DNA of 64,000 nt from Adineta steineri. Taxonomy: Eukaryota > Rotifera > Eurotatoria > Adinetida > Adinetidae. Location of the stretch: positions 356,218-420,217 of the forward strand of contig CAJNOI010000075.1 of the NCBI GenBank assembly GCA_905250115.1, written 5' to 3'. Of the stretch, positions 11,175 through 23,859 are shown piece after piece. The notes beneath the pieces are model-generated. The model was not told the DNA's origin and searched no databases. It saw nothing but the letters and a program-made list of their open reading frames with translations. A program made the position numbers and the translations under genes. The number at the start of each line of letters is the position of its first letter. Positions within the stretch are counted from its first letter, which is position 1.

Positions 11175-12979
11175 GGTGTAGCAGTCTGAAGGGTACTATA
11201 TTTAGAATTTGTGATTTGATATATCATCATAGTGGCTACAAACTTTTAGTTCTGATGGAAATATATTATATCAATCAGGATACACTCATTTTGCGATGAA
11301 ACACATTTGAAATGACTCCCTGAACGATGCATTGAGTAGAATACAATAAAAAATCAGATGTCTTCTACTAAAAGAAGATCATCACATCAATAAATATTTC
11401 AGTGAAAATGATTCAGTACATTTATAGAACTATATAATTGGATTATCTTGATTCATATGTTCCGAAGGATAAACGATCAGATATATTATCGCCATCAAAT
11501 ATAATGTTTTACTACTTCCAATCAAAATTTAGAGATAAGTTTTGGTTTACTCTACTATTACTAGTGGCTCTATTCTTAAATAGTAATACACGATTAAAGA
11601 ATCTTTTGATTGCCTAACATGCTGTCCTACACATTATAATTGTTAGTATTCAATTATTTATCGTTAATGATCACTTTAAATGTTTTTATATACCAAGTAC
11701 AATATATGATCAACACTCTCAAGGTGACATTTGTTCGAGATAAGATGGTAAATAAATATTTGAAAAAGTCACTAGAAATCTGTCATTAAAATCTAAAAGA
11801 AGCTACATAAATCTTTTTACTCGTTAGAAAACAAACCATTTATTTTGGAGTTATGTATAATACATTCAAATATTGAAAGAAAGGAAAGACGTCATCAACT
11901 TTGTTTAGTAATTTTTGTAATGTAATTATGGAGATGCCATTTTCAACCTACAGAAAACTTGTATATGTTATTATCATATTGTTTTTCTCAACACCTACGT
12001 TTCTTTTTGTAAAGTAATGCACTTTTTCTTATTGTAATTATATTAAACCTAATAATCAAATAGATTGCACAACTAACTTCGTCTTCTGCTACATACATTA
12101 TATATCACAGCATCATATAAACAAGAGAAAAGAAAAGAAAAGAAAAGAAAAAGTAAGTTATTAGTGGATGAATGTTTTTTTTGGAGAAAAAACGGTTTAG
12201 AATCTGTTGTTATAATAAACAATTATGAAACTCAATAGAGAATAGTGAAAACGCTGTTCGTTTTTATATATCTAATAAACAAAATGTTTTGTCTTTCATT
12301 AATACTATCATATATAGACATCGATCCTAACTGTTTGAATCACATATCATAATATTCTTTTTTTTAATCAAAAATTAAAGAATAAAAGTGATACTACAGA
12401 ATAACAAAAGAGAAATTGTGGAAATATTGTCATACTCTGTGCGAAAATCAATCGAAAAATTCAAATTCAAATTCATTGAGTTTGGTTTTAAAAGAGTATT
12501 CAATTTTTTTGTTTTTTTTATAAATTGCGTGAGAATTGATTGATATATTGTATAATCTGTGAGATACGTTTGAATCAATATCTAGTTTATATATGAACAC
12601 AATGAATTAAATATTTTTATTTTTATAAGACAAAATTTCATTTCCGATTTAATATTGATTATTTTCTTTTCATCTCCAATTTTATTGAGTAGATTGTTTT
12701 AGATGTTTCTTTTATATCTTTCTTCATTTTCTATATAACAAAAAATACTCTACTTCTGAATATATTTGTCTCTAAGAAACATGTCAACAAAAGAACAATC
12801 ATCTTTCAAATTAGATATGTTTTTACAAAATTAAATAAAAGTCATGACTATTTTTTTTCATTAGGTTGATGAAATGAAATGAGAAAAAGAAGGAAAAAAA
12901 ATAGTATTTATCGCTCAACAGATTCTTTTTCTTTTATTCTCAGTTAGTTTCATTTCATCAACTTGCAATACAGTCGATA

Positions 12980-15259
12980 ATGGCTTCAAAAAGAATTTCT
13001 TTATGGTTTATATTTATGATTATTACACAATCGGTTGGAGACGATATGCGATCAGTTCGAATGTCTTTAATGCGTGGTTTGAAATTTAATTGTACTAGTA
13101 CACCTTGTTTACCATTCGCTAATATCATTACGTCGACTAGTATCAAGTGTCAAGCTGCCTGTTTAGCTCAAATTTATTGCAGAGCAGCTAGTTTTCAACA
13201 ATCAACTTCTAATTGTGAATTGTTTACTGATATGTCAAATGAAATTACAAATATGGCGACTGATACCGACTTTACAACTATGATTGTTATTGCTGGAACA
13301 CGATCACCACCTGGTTAGTATGAATATCGTAGATTTACAAAGAGATCATTCTAAAAGTATCCATGAAAGCATATCTGACAAAGGAGGATCTCCATGGATA
13401 TCGATGAAATTATGTAGGCTTGTTCAGTGCAGTATACCTATCTTAAGTATGAAACAATTAAATACGCCAGCTGTCACAGTAAAAAACAGTAATCAGAACA
13501 TTTTCTAAGAAATCTAAACATATGTTTTGCTGTATAGCTTTTGAGAATTTTTTAGAGTCGTAGACTATTTTCATTCTGAATATTGTACCTCTCATTTGAG
13601 TTGTGTATTTTCTCTATTTCCATTGAGTTTTTCTACATCTCATGCATGATTTGTATGTATTCTCTATTGACAGGTGTACGGGCGTAGATTTCAGTCAATG
13701 GTCTTTTATATTTTAAACTAACTTCTGGGCAAAAAGCACCCTTCGCAATATATCGTAATAATCGTATTATCGTGTATTCATATTTCGACACCATCTATGG
13801 TGTGGGTAGAGGTATCATATTTATATCACATTCACAGCAATACGCACACCAACACCTACATCCACATCCACACCCAGATGTCCGCCCATACTCACATCCC
13901 ACCCACACCGCTGCTGATATTCCGCCTCACCAACACCCACACCCTCATTATCCTCCCAGTGCTATGGTGGACTCAGAAAACTAAGGGCACTAGCAGGACT
14001 AAGAAGACTCGGAGGACAACGAAGACTCATACGACAAACAAAACTGTTGGGAGTAAGCAGACTCTGGGGAGTAAGAGGACTTGAAAGATACAAGTGACTC
14101 GGGGACTAAGAGGACTCGGAGGACAAAGAGGACCTCGAGAGTAAGCAGACTCGAGGGGCAAAGAGAGTTTTGAGTACTAAGGAGCCTACCAAGATAAAGT
14201 AGGCTCCGGGGTTTAAAGGGACTCGGGAGACAAGGGTAGTTCAGGAGAATAAGGGAACTAGGGAGACTAAGAGGGCTTGGGAGACAAAAGGGCTCCGGGA
14301 ACAAAGGGGCTCCGAGAACAAAGGAGACTCAGAAGACATAGGTGACTCGAGGACTAAGTGGACTCGGAGGTTCGGACGATCAAGAGGACCCTTGGGAGTA
14401 AGCAAACTCCGAGGACTAAGAGGACTAGGGGGGGAAAGAAGACTCAGATTAGTAAGGAGAGGCGGAGGACAAAAAGAATTCGGGATAGTAAGGAGACTCC
14501 GAAGACAAAGGAGCCTCGGGGGACAAAGTAGGCTCGAAAGACTAAGGAAACTCAGAGGACCAAGAGGACTCTGTGAAGTAAGAAGGCTTGGAAGACTAGC
14601 GGGAAACAGCCGAACTCCGGAGGCTAAGAAGAATAAACAGCTTTCAAAATTACTTCGGTGCTTTATTATGGTAATCAACAGTGTATATAAGTCTACTCTG
14701 CATAATCAGAGTCAAAACAGTTATTTTTACCAAAAACAAAATGATTCAGTGCCGGAGATAATCAATTTTCTTCCGTGAAGAAATTGGAAAGTATATAAGC
14801 TTTTGACAGATTTGATTTACTCGTAAAGTCTTCATATTTATCAAGGGTGTCATTTGATTCCTTTGAATGTTATGAGTCTCCGTTGTTTATCATAGCTCGT
14901 GTAGTCTTGCAGTCCTTTCAGTCTTCTTAGTTTCCTGAGTCTCTCGGGGTACTGCTTTCAATTCAAAATAGTCTTTTTTTCTCTAAATCAGATTGAAATA
15001 TAATACATCAATGTATGGGATCCTTATACCAGAAATCTAATTAAAGTAAAGATCGTGAAAGTACAGTTATAATGTAAACTGTCTAAAGATTCACTCTTTT
15101 ATCATAGTGCACTCACATTTATAGTGGATATAACAGTTACAGAAGAAGAAGCCAGCAGTAAATCGATATCCAGTTGTTCAGTCTCATTCTAAACTCTCTT
15201 CTGTAAAATAGAACCGACTACAACATCAACGTCAACAACAACATCATCAACAACATCAT

Positions 15260-15290
<31 letters not shown>

Positions 15291-16944
15291 GTCAACAACA
15301 ACATCAACTACAACATCAACAACAACGTCATCCACAACGTCAACAACAACAACAACGTCATCCACAACGTCAACAACAACAACAACGTCATCCACAACGT
15401 CAACAACAACAACAACAACATCAACTACAACATCAGCCACAACAGTAACAACAACAACAGCAGCAATACTGAGTCAGTACTATGTTAAATCATTTGTAGT
15501 GACTTAAGGAGTGATTAATCGCAATGACAATATATAAAAGTTTTAATTTAAATATTGAGTGATCACTATCTAAATAGACAATATTAGGAAACATATTCTA
15601 TTAGAAGTTGAAATAGAACTATTTTTTAATGATTTGATTTGATCTACATTCATATAAGTATTGGATATTCTTGTATTCTCCAACAGTATCAGACGAAAAT
15701 ATTGTTGATAAAATGATTTTCATGCGACAGAATTCATTGATCATTTCAGTAATCACTCACATCCCCACTCACACCCTCAATTTAATTTAACATTTCATAG
15801 TGAATCTTATGTTAATCATGAAAGCAAAGAGAAGTTTATTGAAAGTTTGAAATCATTCAATCTGTGATCAATAGATAGATAACTTATGCACCTGAGAGAT
15901 TGGAAGTCATTTTCAAAATAGCATTTTTTACTTACTTTTCCGCTTTATCTAGACTGGACAATGGTAGGAAACATGAATGTCGCACGACAATATCACACAG
16001 CATCCACATTAGCAAATGGATCAGTATTAGTTGCTGGTGGATCTAACGGTACTAATCTCAATAGTGCTGAACTGTACAATCCATTAACAGGCACTTGGAC
16101 AATGGTAGGAAGCATGAATGTTGCACGATATCAACACACAGCAACCACATTAGTAAATGGATCAGTATTAGTTGCTGGTGGAGCTAACAAAAATGGTTAT
16201 CTGAATAGTGCTGAATTGTACAATCCATCAACAAACACTTGGATAATAACAGTCAACATGAATGTCGCACGAGCATATCCCACAGCATCCATATTAGCAA
16301 ATGGATCAGTATTAGTTGCTGGTGGAATGAACAGCGGTAGTAGTTTTCTTAATAATGCTGAATTGTACAATCCATCAACAGGCACTTGGACAACTACAGG
16401 AAGTATGAATGACGGACGCACTTATCACGCAGCAACCACATTAGCAAATGGGTCAGTATTAGTTACTGGTGGACAGGGCAGCGGTTATACTTTTCTTAAT
16501 AGTGCTGAATTGTACAATCCAGCAACAGGAATTTGGACAACTACAGCAAGCATGTACGTCACACGAGAATGTCACACCGCATCGACTTTAGCAAATGGAT
16601 TAGTATTAGTTTCTGGTGGATACAACAGTAATTATCTCAATAATGCTGAATTCTACAATCCATCAACAAACACTTGGACAATAACAGTCAACATGAATGA
16701 CCCACGAGCATATCACACAGCATCCACATTAGCAAATGGATATGTATTAGTTGCTGGTGGATCCTACGGTTATGGTTTTCTCACTAGTGCTGAATTGTAC
16801 AATCCATCAACAGGCACTTGGACAATGGTAGGAAACATGAATGCCTCACGAATGTATCATACAGCATCCACATTAGCAAATGGAAATGTATTAGTTGCTG
16901 GTGGACAGGGCAATGGTATTCTCAATAGTGCTGAGCTTTATTGA
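12980..16944 (+). CDS. Secreted PAN-like / Thr-Ser stalk / seven-Kelch propeller protein
   Basis: Exons 12980-13313, 15212-15472 and 15953-16944 give a 528-residue reading frame. Exon 1 has a signal peptide (hydrophobic residues about 7-20) and a cysteine-containing segment resembling a PAN/Apple domain. Exon 2 is almost only Thr and Ser, a likely O-glycosylated stalk. Exon 3 has seven Kelch repeats of 46-49 residues, each with ANGSVLVAGG, an AELYNP turn and a Trp. The last blade is completed by the WTMVG strand at the start of the exon, so the propeller is closed. Both introns start and end with GT and AG. The second donor (GTCAGT) is weak but is the phase-1 site that keeps the frame. Likely an extracellular binding protein, ligand unknown. 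Kelch and stalk repeats are nearly identical internally, pointing to recent unit duplication. Confidence 0.75.
13799..13954. repeat. Telomere-like hairpin 10, with extended C-rich arm
   Basis: ggtgtgggtagaggt is followed by a run of more than 100 bp rich in cacacc, catccac and acccac. It lies in the first intron of the PAN-Kelch gene. Confidence 0.6.
13960..14620. repeat. Purine-rich degenerate minisatellite inside an intron
   Basis: About 660 bp of diverged units of roughly 15-18 bp built on ggactcggaggactaag. The long ORFs on both strands follow from its composition and are not genes. Confidence 0.75.
15752..15777. repeat. Lone C-rich telomere-like tract
   Basis: cactcacatccccactcaca without a facing G-rich arm, in the second intron of the PAN-Kelch gene. 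Confidence 0.4.
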
Positions 16945-18368
16945 TCGATATAGACAGAATGACATTTTCTTGTTCGAACTGAATCATAAACTTTTTTAAT
17001 ATGTAGTCAAACTATTTAATCATTCACATTTTTTTCATATGTAATCAAGCTATTTAATCATTCACATTGCTTAATACATTATCATTCACCAAATAATATA
17101 TGAGTTACAGTAATAATGGTAGTGGTTGAGAAAGAGCCATGATTGATATAAGACAGATCATTATTTGTAAAACTGAGTGAATTTAAATACAGATGTGAAG
17201 AATATTGATCATTCTTTGTTACCAACTACATGTATTCTGGTCAGAGTGAGTTCACATGTGATGATAATATATGAATAATCGTTCTCAAATGAATATCAAA
17301 GATGAATAATATGTTGAAACAAATCTATTTTTTCCAACGAAACTCTTTTTTGTCAAATAGTTTGATCAGTTTAATTGTTGTATTTTAGAAAGTGGATATA
17401 TTTTCAGGTTTTTGCTATGTGCATAATTTTATAAACAGATGATAGTTTCAACAAAGAAACAAGGCATACTGTGGAAAAATTACTACTATGTATTTGTTAA
17501 TAAATAAATGAAAACGAAAACTATAGTTACGCCTACGAACGAAATTTATTTCAATCAATAATATATATCTCTCAAACAAATTGATATCATAGGTGACAAA
17601 AATAACCGACACGAAGATGAATGAAAAAAAGTGTTTGGTTAATTGATAGTTTTTGTAGGATAATATACCACTTTATTCCCGATGTTCATTGTTAAAAAAT
17701 CTCTGTTATTCAATGCTTCATTTGCAGTGATATTTTCTTAAACACTGGAAAATAAAAAAACGTTTTGATGTTTATTCTAAAGAAGTTGAATAATTCTATC
17801 GTTGATCTTTGGTAAGAATATTCTCTTGAAAGAATATGTTAAAAACATGACTAAGATGAATAAGATTTATCGGTTTTTTCGTTGATATTCTCTAATTCAT
17901 TTTCTCTGAAAGAATTATTTCATAATAAATATTAAAAAATCTTGAGGGAACGAATATGACTTTGTTATTCATCACCACACCTACACCCGCACCCTAATAG
18001 ATCGAATTGTTCTACTAAAAACTCATTTATCTGAAAGTTTTCTAGAATCTCTTTGGATTCTGTATTTCAGACACTTTATATTTTCACTTGTCCATTAATA
18101 CTTATATAAACCTATCAGTGATTTAAAGGAAGACTATAGTCGTCTTATAAACTATCAAATGACTGATGCAGTGTCGCTACTCTTCAGTCAATAAAATATA
18201 AAAGGTGGAGAATATTATCGAATCACTTTCATATTTAAAAAGACAACAAATGATTTCTACCATTTTTTAGTATTGCATTAGATTTTTTTCAGAATATTTA
18301 AATTGTTTAATTTAAAATTATAGATTATTTTCATATATATATTTTAATCATCCCTATTAAATTTATAC
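16945..18368. other. Gene-free stretch
   Basis: Contains a short tandem duplication (about 39-bp unit with actatttaatcattcaca) at 16999-17069 and a lone C-rich tract at 17972-17997. Otherwise nothing recognised. Confidence 0.55.
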
Positions 18369-20347
18369 ATGGCAAATCAGGTTAGAATTGAATTATTATA
18401 AACAAAAAAATTTCATTAATATATTTGTAGGCTGAAGAACTCAAACTTAAAGCAAATGAAGCTTTTCAAGCTAATAAAAATGATGAAGCAATTGATTTAT
18501 ATAGTCAAGCAATAGCACTTGATGAAAAAAATCATGTTCTCTTTAGTAATCGATCAGCTGCTTATACTAAATTAGGAAAATATGAAGATGCATTAAAAGA
18601 TGCTGAAGAATGCATAACATTAAAACCTGATTTTACTAAAGTAAAAATAAGAAATAAATATTCATTAAATTAAATGAATATGTTCATATTTTAAGGGATA
18701 TTCTCGAAAAGGTGCTGCACTTTCATTTTTAAAACGTTACGATGAAGCAATCAATGTTTATGAAGAAGGCCTTAAAATCGATCCATCTAATCAACAATTA
18801 AAGACGGATCTGAAAACAGCACAAAATGATTCGAAAAAATCCTCATCTAGTCCATTTGATTTCTTTTCTGATCCAAAATTTCAAAGTGAACTTATGACAA
18901 ATCCAAAAGCTCGAGAACTATTAAAAGATCCTGAAACAGCCATGCTTATGAAAATGATGCAAGAACAACCAAATAATACAGCACTTTTGCAAAATCCAAA
19001 ATTAATGCAACTCATTGGTATTGGACTTGGTTTTGATATCGGTATGTCAGATGGTGCTGATGTTAAACCTGAAAGAAATACAAATTCAACACCAAATAAA
19101 GTAAATGAACAAAATTCCGCTGAAGCTGAAAAAGAGAAGGGCAATGAAGCATACAAGAAAAAAGATTTTGAAGCAGCATTACAACATTATGATAAAGCCA
19201 GTGAATTAGATCCAAAGAATATGACTTATTATACTAATAAAGCTGGTTAGTTAAATTTCTTATATTATATATATTTAATTTATTTTTATCTTTTTTTCTA
19301 GCTGTTCATTTCGAACAAAAACGATGGGATGATTGTATAAAACAATGTGAACAAGCTATAGAAGTTGGCCGGGAAAATAAAGCAGATTATAAATTGATTG
19401 CCAAGTAGGAATACAAAAAGAACCTTGAACAAAAAATATTTTTGTTTGTTTTTTTAGAGCCTATGCCCGTATGGGAAATGTTAAAGCACAAGAAAAAGAT
19501 TATGAAGCTGCTATAAAATTTTATAATACTTCGCTAGCTGAACATCGAAATCCTGATATTTTAAAGAAAAAACAAGAAGTTGAAAAACTACTTAAAGAAA
19601 AAGAGAAAACAGCTTATAATAATCCTGAATTAGCTGAAGAAGAAAAAAAGAAAGGAAATGAATATTTTCAAAAAGCTGATTATCCAAATGCACTTAAACA
19701 TTATACGTAAGTTATCTTATTAATAATCAAAAAACAAAGTATTTCAAATAATCGAATATTTATCTAGTGAAGCTATTAAACGAAATTCATCCGATGCAAA
19801 ACTTTATTCCAATCGAGCTGCTTGTTATGCAAAACTAATGGAATTTCCATTGGCAGTCAAAGATTGTGAAGAAGGAATTAAACTCGATCCAAAATTTCGT
19901 AAATTTAAAAAAATGAAGAAATTAGTTTTTATATAAATTATTTTATATTTCTAGTTAAATGTTATCTTCGTAAAGGTCATGCTTTAGTAGCAATGCAAGA
20001 TTTAGGTCAAGCTATGTCTACATATGGTAAAGCTCTTGAAATCGATCCATATTGTCAAGTAAAACAAAAATCTATGAATATTCATTTTTTATCATCTATA
20101 TATATTTTAGGAAGCTATTGATGGTCAACGACAATGTTCAATAAAATCAAATACTGATCCAGATGAAATTCGTAAACGTGCAGCTGCTGATCCTGAAATT
20201 CAACAAATTCTTGGTGATCCAAGTATGCGTATGATTCTCGAACAAATGCAAAATGATCCACAAGCATTACGTGATCATTTACAAAATCCAGCGATTGCAC
20301 AAAAAATTCAAAAATTAATTCAATCCGGTATCATCAGTACGCGTTAA
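18369..20347 (+). CDS. STIP1: Hsp70-Hsp90 organising protein (Hop/STI1)
   Basis: Eight exons (18369-18380, 18431-18640, 18696-19245, 19302-19404, 19458-19706, 19768-19898, 19955-20058, 20111-20347) join in frame into 531 residues; the human protein has 543. Order: TPR1, a DP1 repeat ([12 protein letters not shown] start, about residues 127-188), TPR2A, TPR2B and a C-terminal DP2 rich in DP and NPAI motifs. The TPRs bind the EEVD tails of Hsp70 and Hsp90 and hand clients between them in the cytosol. [10 protein letters not shown] and YTEAIKRN are classic Hop signatures. All introns are 49-57 bp except the longest of 56-60, typical for this genome. It converges on the H2A gene, 500 bp away. No sign of damage. 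Confidence 0.95.
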
Positions 20348-20851
20348 GATTAATTTAATGACATTTAATCTTGAACATATCTAAGTCTATATATAGTCAA
20401 GATATATAATAATACACTTTAATTACGTTTCTTTTTTTTATATTTTATATATATTTTCTTTTCTTTCGATGTTCCTGTTACACCAGTGATGACTTTGTTT
20501 TAGGAAAATTTAAAGTAAAAGTGATAATTATAATTATATCGAATCGAACAAAATAGACAAAATTCTTTCATTGCGCTTGTATACTCTGATATTTTATTTT
20601 ATTTCGAAAGAAATAATAAACTAAAAGATGATTACTGACATAAACATATTAAAATACAATAATGAAAACGAAACAAATCAACGTGTATATATATATTCAA
20701 TTTAAAATTAAAAAATAAGAATGTAGTTAAATGAAGCAAAAACACCAAATTTCTATTAATGGAAAATCTCGTTTTTTTTCACATGAATAAGCAAACTAAA
20801 ATCTACTGACAAAGAAAATACACACAAGAACTGTGTTTTTGATTTAAAATT

Positions 20852-21598
20852 TCAAGCTGAACTGCTTGCATTTTTACCAGCAACTGATGTTTGTTTCTTT
20901 AAGCTTGCTGAGGATAATAAACTTGGTTTGTTGGTACCGGCAGTAGCTGATGATGTTCGAGCTGTTGAAGTAGTATGGGTACTATCATCATTGCCTAATT
21001 TATTCTTAAACAAGAATGCATTGACATGAGGTAAGACACCACCTAAATATTAAAAAGGTTTTTTTCGTATATTAAATAATTTAACTTTATTTTTACCTTG
21101 AGGAATTGTGACTCCATGAAGAAGCTAATAGAAATTAATTAAATAATGTTTTTTTTATTATTATTGATAATCTATTTATAAAAATATACTCATACTTTCT
21201 TAAGTTCTTCATCGATACTAACAGCCAAGAATAAATGTCGTGCATTGATACGTTGTTTTTTATGATCTTTAGCTGCATTACCAGATAATTCAAGTACTTC
21301 AGCTGTTAAATATTCAATCTGATATAAAGGAAAATTATTACATTCAATAATAAATATGTACATTACAAACCACAGCAGCTGTATAAACGGCAGCAGCCAT
21401 TGTTACACGACTTTTTGGTACTGATTTTTTAATATAACGATGAAAACGTGGTACCGAAAAGAGTACACCTTTAAATATATTATCAATAGAATCATGAAAG
21501 AACTATTTCTATTTCATTCTACCTGCGCGAACGGATTTTGATTTTCTTTCACCACCTTTACGACCAACTCGTCCTGATGTTGTTGCTGGAGGAACCAT
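20852..21598 (-). CDS. Histone H2A variant with extended C-terminal tail (bdelloid H2Abd type)
   Basis: Five exons (21523-21598, 21371-21468, 21196-21318, 21097-21124, 20852-21042) give 171 residues against about 130 for canonical H2A. The fold is clear: [68 protein letters not shown]. The acidic-patch Glu and Asp residues are kept. After LFKNKLG comes a tail of about 45 residues rich in Ser, Thr and Ala with few lysines and no SQ-E/D-phi H2A.X motif. Histones are usually intronless in animal clusters; four introns indicate a replication-independent, polyadenylated variant. Bdelloids are reported to lack canonical H2A and H2A.X and use such long-tailed forms. Exact subtype not assigned. Confidence 0.92.
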
Positions 21599-22147
21599 TT
21601 TTCTTCTACTTTATAAATCTTATATTTAATAGAATCAAATATCTAGTAAAAATTAATATTGTTTATTTAATGTCTACTATCGCTGTAAACATCAAGGAGA
21701 CATAATTATTATTGGTATATGTAACAAGTAGGACGCAAAAGTTTTAGTAAACGAAAAAGAGGCAAAACGTATTTGCAAAGGAAAAAAAACAAGTCATATT
21801 GATTATCAACATACTCTACCTGTTACATATTAAACTCAGTTAATGCCTCCGTTAAAATGTCAAAATATACGTTTCCTACGAACCATATTGGTTTCGGCGC
21901 CACTAGCGCCGTTATTTTACCTTACTAAAATTCTTATGTTATATAATGAATAAATCTCATGATACTGCTTATGACATTTTAATTAAATTTTGTTATTTGA
22001 GAGTTTAGACGAAAATAACAACGAGCTTTGCACTATTATCCTAAAGATCTCAAATATATCAAATATTTGATACCCCCCAAGCTATTAAATATCATTATGA
22101 TTAACAAAAAAAAGAACAGTAGTTAGTTGTCTGATTTCTTTGTGAAA

Positions 22148-23276
22148 ATGTCTTCTATCAATGTTGATTCATACAAAAATGCCACTAATCAAAGTACTAT
22201 CTATGGTGGGTTTATTGTATTCTGTATTGGTATGATCGGTAATATATTAAATATTAGTATCTTTACGTCATTAAAAATATTTCGTCAAACTTCAGCTGCT
22301 TTTTATATGACTGTAACATCTAGTGTTAATATTTTTCAACTTGTAGTTGGTTTATTATCTCGAATAATGATCACAGGTTATAATATTGATCCAACTAAGG
22401 CATCATCATTTATATGTAAAGCACGACAATTTACTTTAATTACTACTATGCTTATTGCTTTTACATGCATGTGTTTTGCAGTAATTGATCAATATCTATC
22501 ATTAACAAATTCTTGGAGACATTTTTGTACTGTTAAAATAGCTAGTCGTCTAGTTATTATTGCTTTTATTGTATGGTTTTTACATGGTATTACTATTTTT
22601 CTATATGTTGATCTTGATTCATCGCTTGGTAGTAATCAAACAAGTTGTTCAGTTATCAATGCAGGTTATTCGATTTATTATTCTCGATTTCTATTTCCTA
22701 TATTACTTGGTTTTCTACCATTAATTATTCGTATTATTTTTGGACTTCTTGCTTTTGTTAATGTTCGTCGTTTAAAGAAACATCAAACAACTATTGTTCG
22801 ATTAGAACATGATAAACAATTGACAACTATGGTAAAATTACAAAAAAGTTTAGAAATTATTTTTTCTGAAATATATATATTCTTTGTAGGTATTAGTTGA
22901 AGTAACTGTTGATGTTCTAATTACATTACCTTATATTATTTACAATCATATATATTCAAATAGTGTAACATTTTATGATCCAATAAGTAATGCACAAGAT
23001 CAATTGATTATTGCAGTAACACGTATTATATTTTATGGAAATTTTGCGGTGAGTTAGTTAAAAATGAATGAATACTTTTGAAATATAATTTTTTTATATA
23101 TTTAGATAGCATTTTATATTTATTTTTGTGTATCATCACGTTTTCGCAAACAATTGGTATATGTATTTGTTGAGATTCATTTAAAACGTTGGCGAGAAAG
23201 AACACATCGAAATGGTATTAATCAAATAGTTCCACAAACACCAGATATTGTTCAAAAAACAAATGATGTGAACTAA
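22148..23276 (+). CDS. Rhodopsin-like GPCR, first of a tandem pair
   Basis: Exons 22148-22831, 22890-23048 and 23106-23276 give 337 residues with seven hydrophobic spans. TM1 has the GN of class A receptors (MIGNILN). A cysteine before TM3 (FICKAR) and one in the second extracellular loop (TSCSV) can form the usual disulphide. The DRY position reads IDQY and the NPxxY position NFAIAFY, so it is a diverged class A member resembling the FMRFamide/peptide-receptor-like sets of rotifers. N-glycosylation sites occur near the N-terminus. The Met at 22148 starts the frame. Ligand unknown. Confidence 0.85.
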
Positions 23277-23859
23277 AACAATCATTTTTTAATAAAATAT
23301 ATTTTGCCTTGAAAGAAAAGAATCATAAAAAAGTTGTAAAAAACAGATTTCTGGTTCCCAACAGTTTTGTTTTTGTATTGATGCTTTTAATAGAACCGGT
23401 AACACATTAGAAGACCCCCTCTAATGGTTGTTTTTTCAGTTTTCTCTTGTACTCTCTCTTGGTTTTTTCCATTTTGATTGTAATTAATCCTTTAAAAACA
23501 ATATAAAAAACGTTACAAGACGATATTCTTTTTTTAATGAACGATAAGACAGATTAGACGACCTCGCAGGTCTTCTAATGCATCCTCGACTTTATCTAAT
23601 TAAATATAAGGACAAACCATTTAATATGTAAAGAGATTTATCATAGGTTATTTGTTGTTCCGGGTGAAAAAGACATTATATCTTCATTGTTATTAAGTTT
23701 TCCAGTCATCATTATAAATATAAATGATATTTCTATACGCCTACTATGAATATTAACATGATTAATATGCACGGATAATCATAAAATATAGTCTTTGATA
23801 TATAAGATAATAATTTTAATCTAGATAAAAATACATTTACAAAATTTTAAATTTTAATT

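Larger units (their letters stand above)
9175..12979. other. Long gene-free AT-rich stretch
   Basis: No ORF here looks like protein. Contents: dispersed repeat copy B (9490-9647), hairpins at 9423, 10562 and 11131, a faint pair of similar 125-bp segments near 9655 and 9893, and a short GAAAA run at about 12125-12150. Confidence 0.6.

Noticed and set aside
13999-14778. Long ORFs on both strands in the purine-rich array
   Set aside because: They arise from repeat composition, have no domain, and lie in an intron of the PAN-Kelch gene.
15189-15440. 83-residue Asp/Val-repeat ORF on the minus strand
   Set aside because: It is the complement of the Thr/Ser stalk exon, whose plus-strand reading joins two neighbouring exons in phase.
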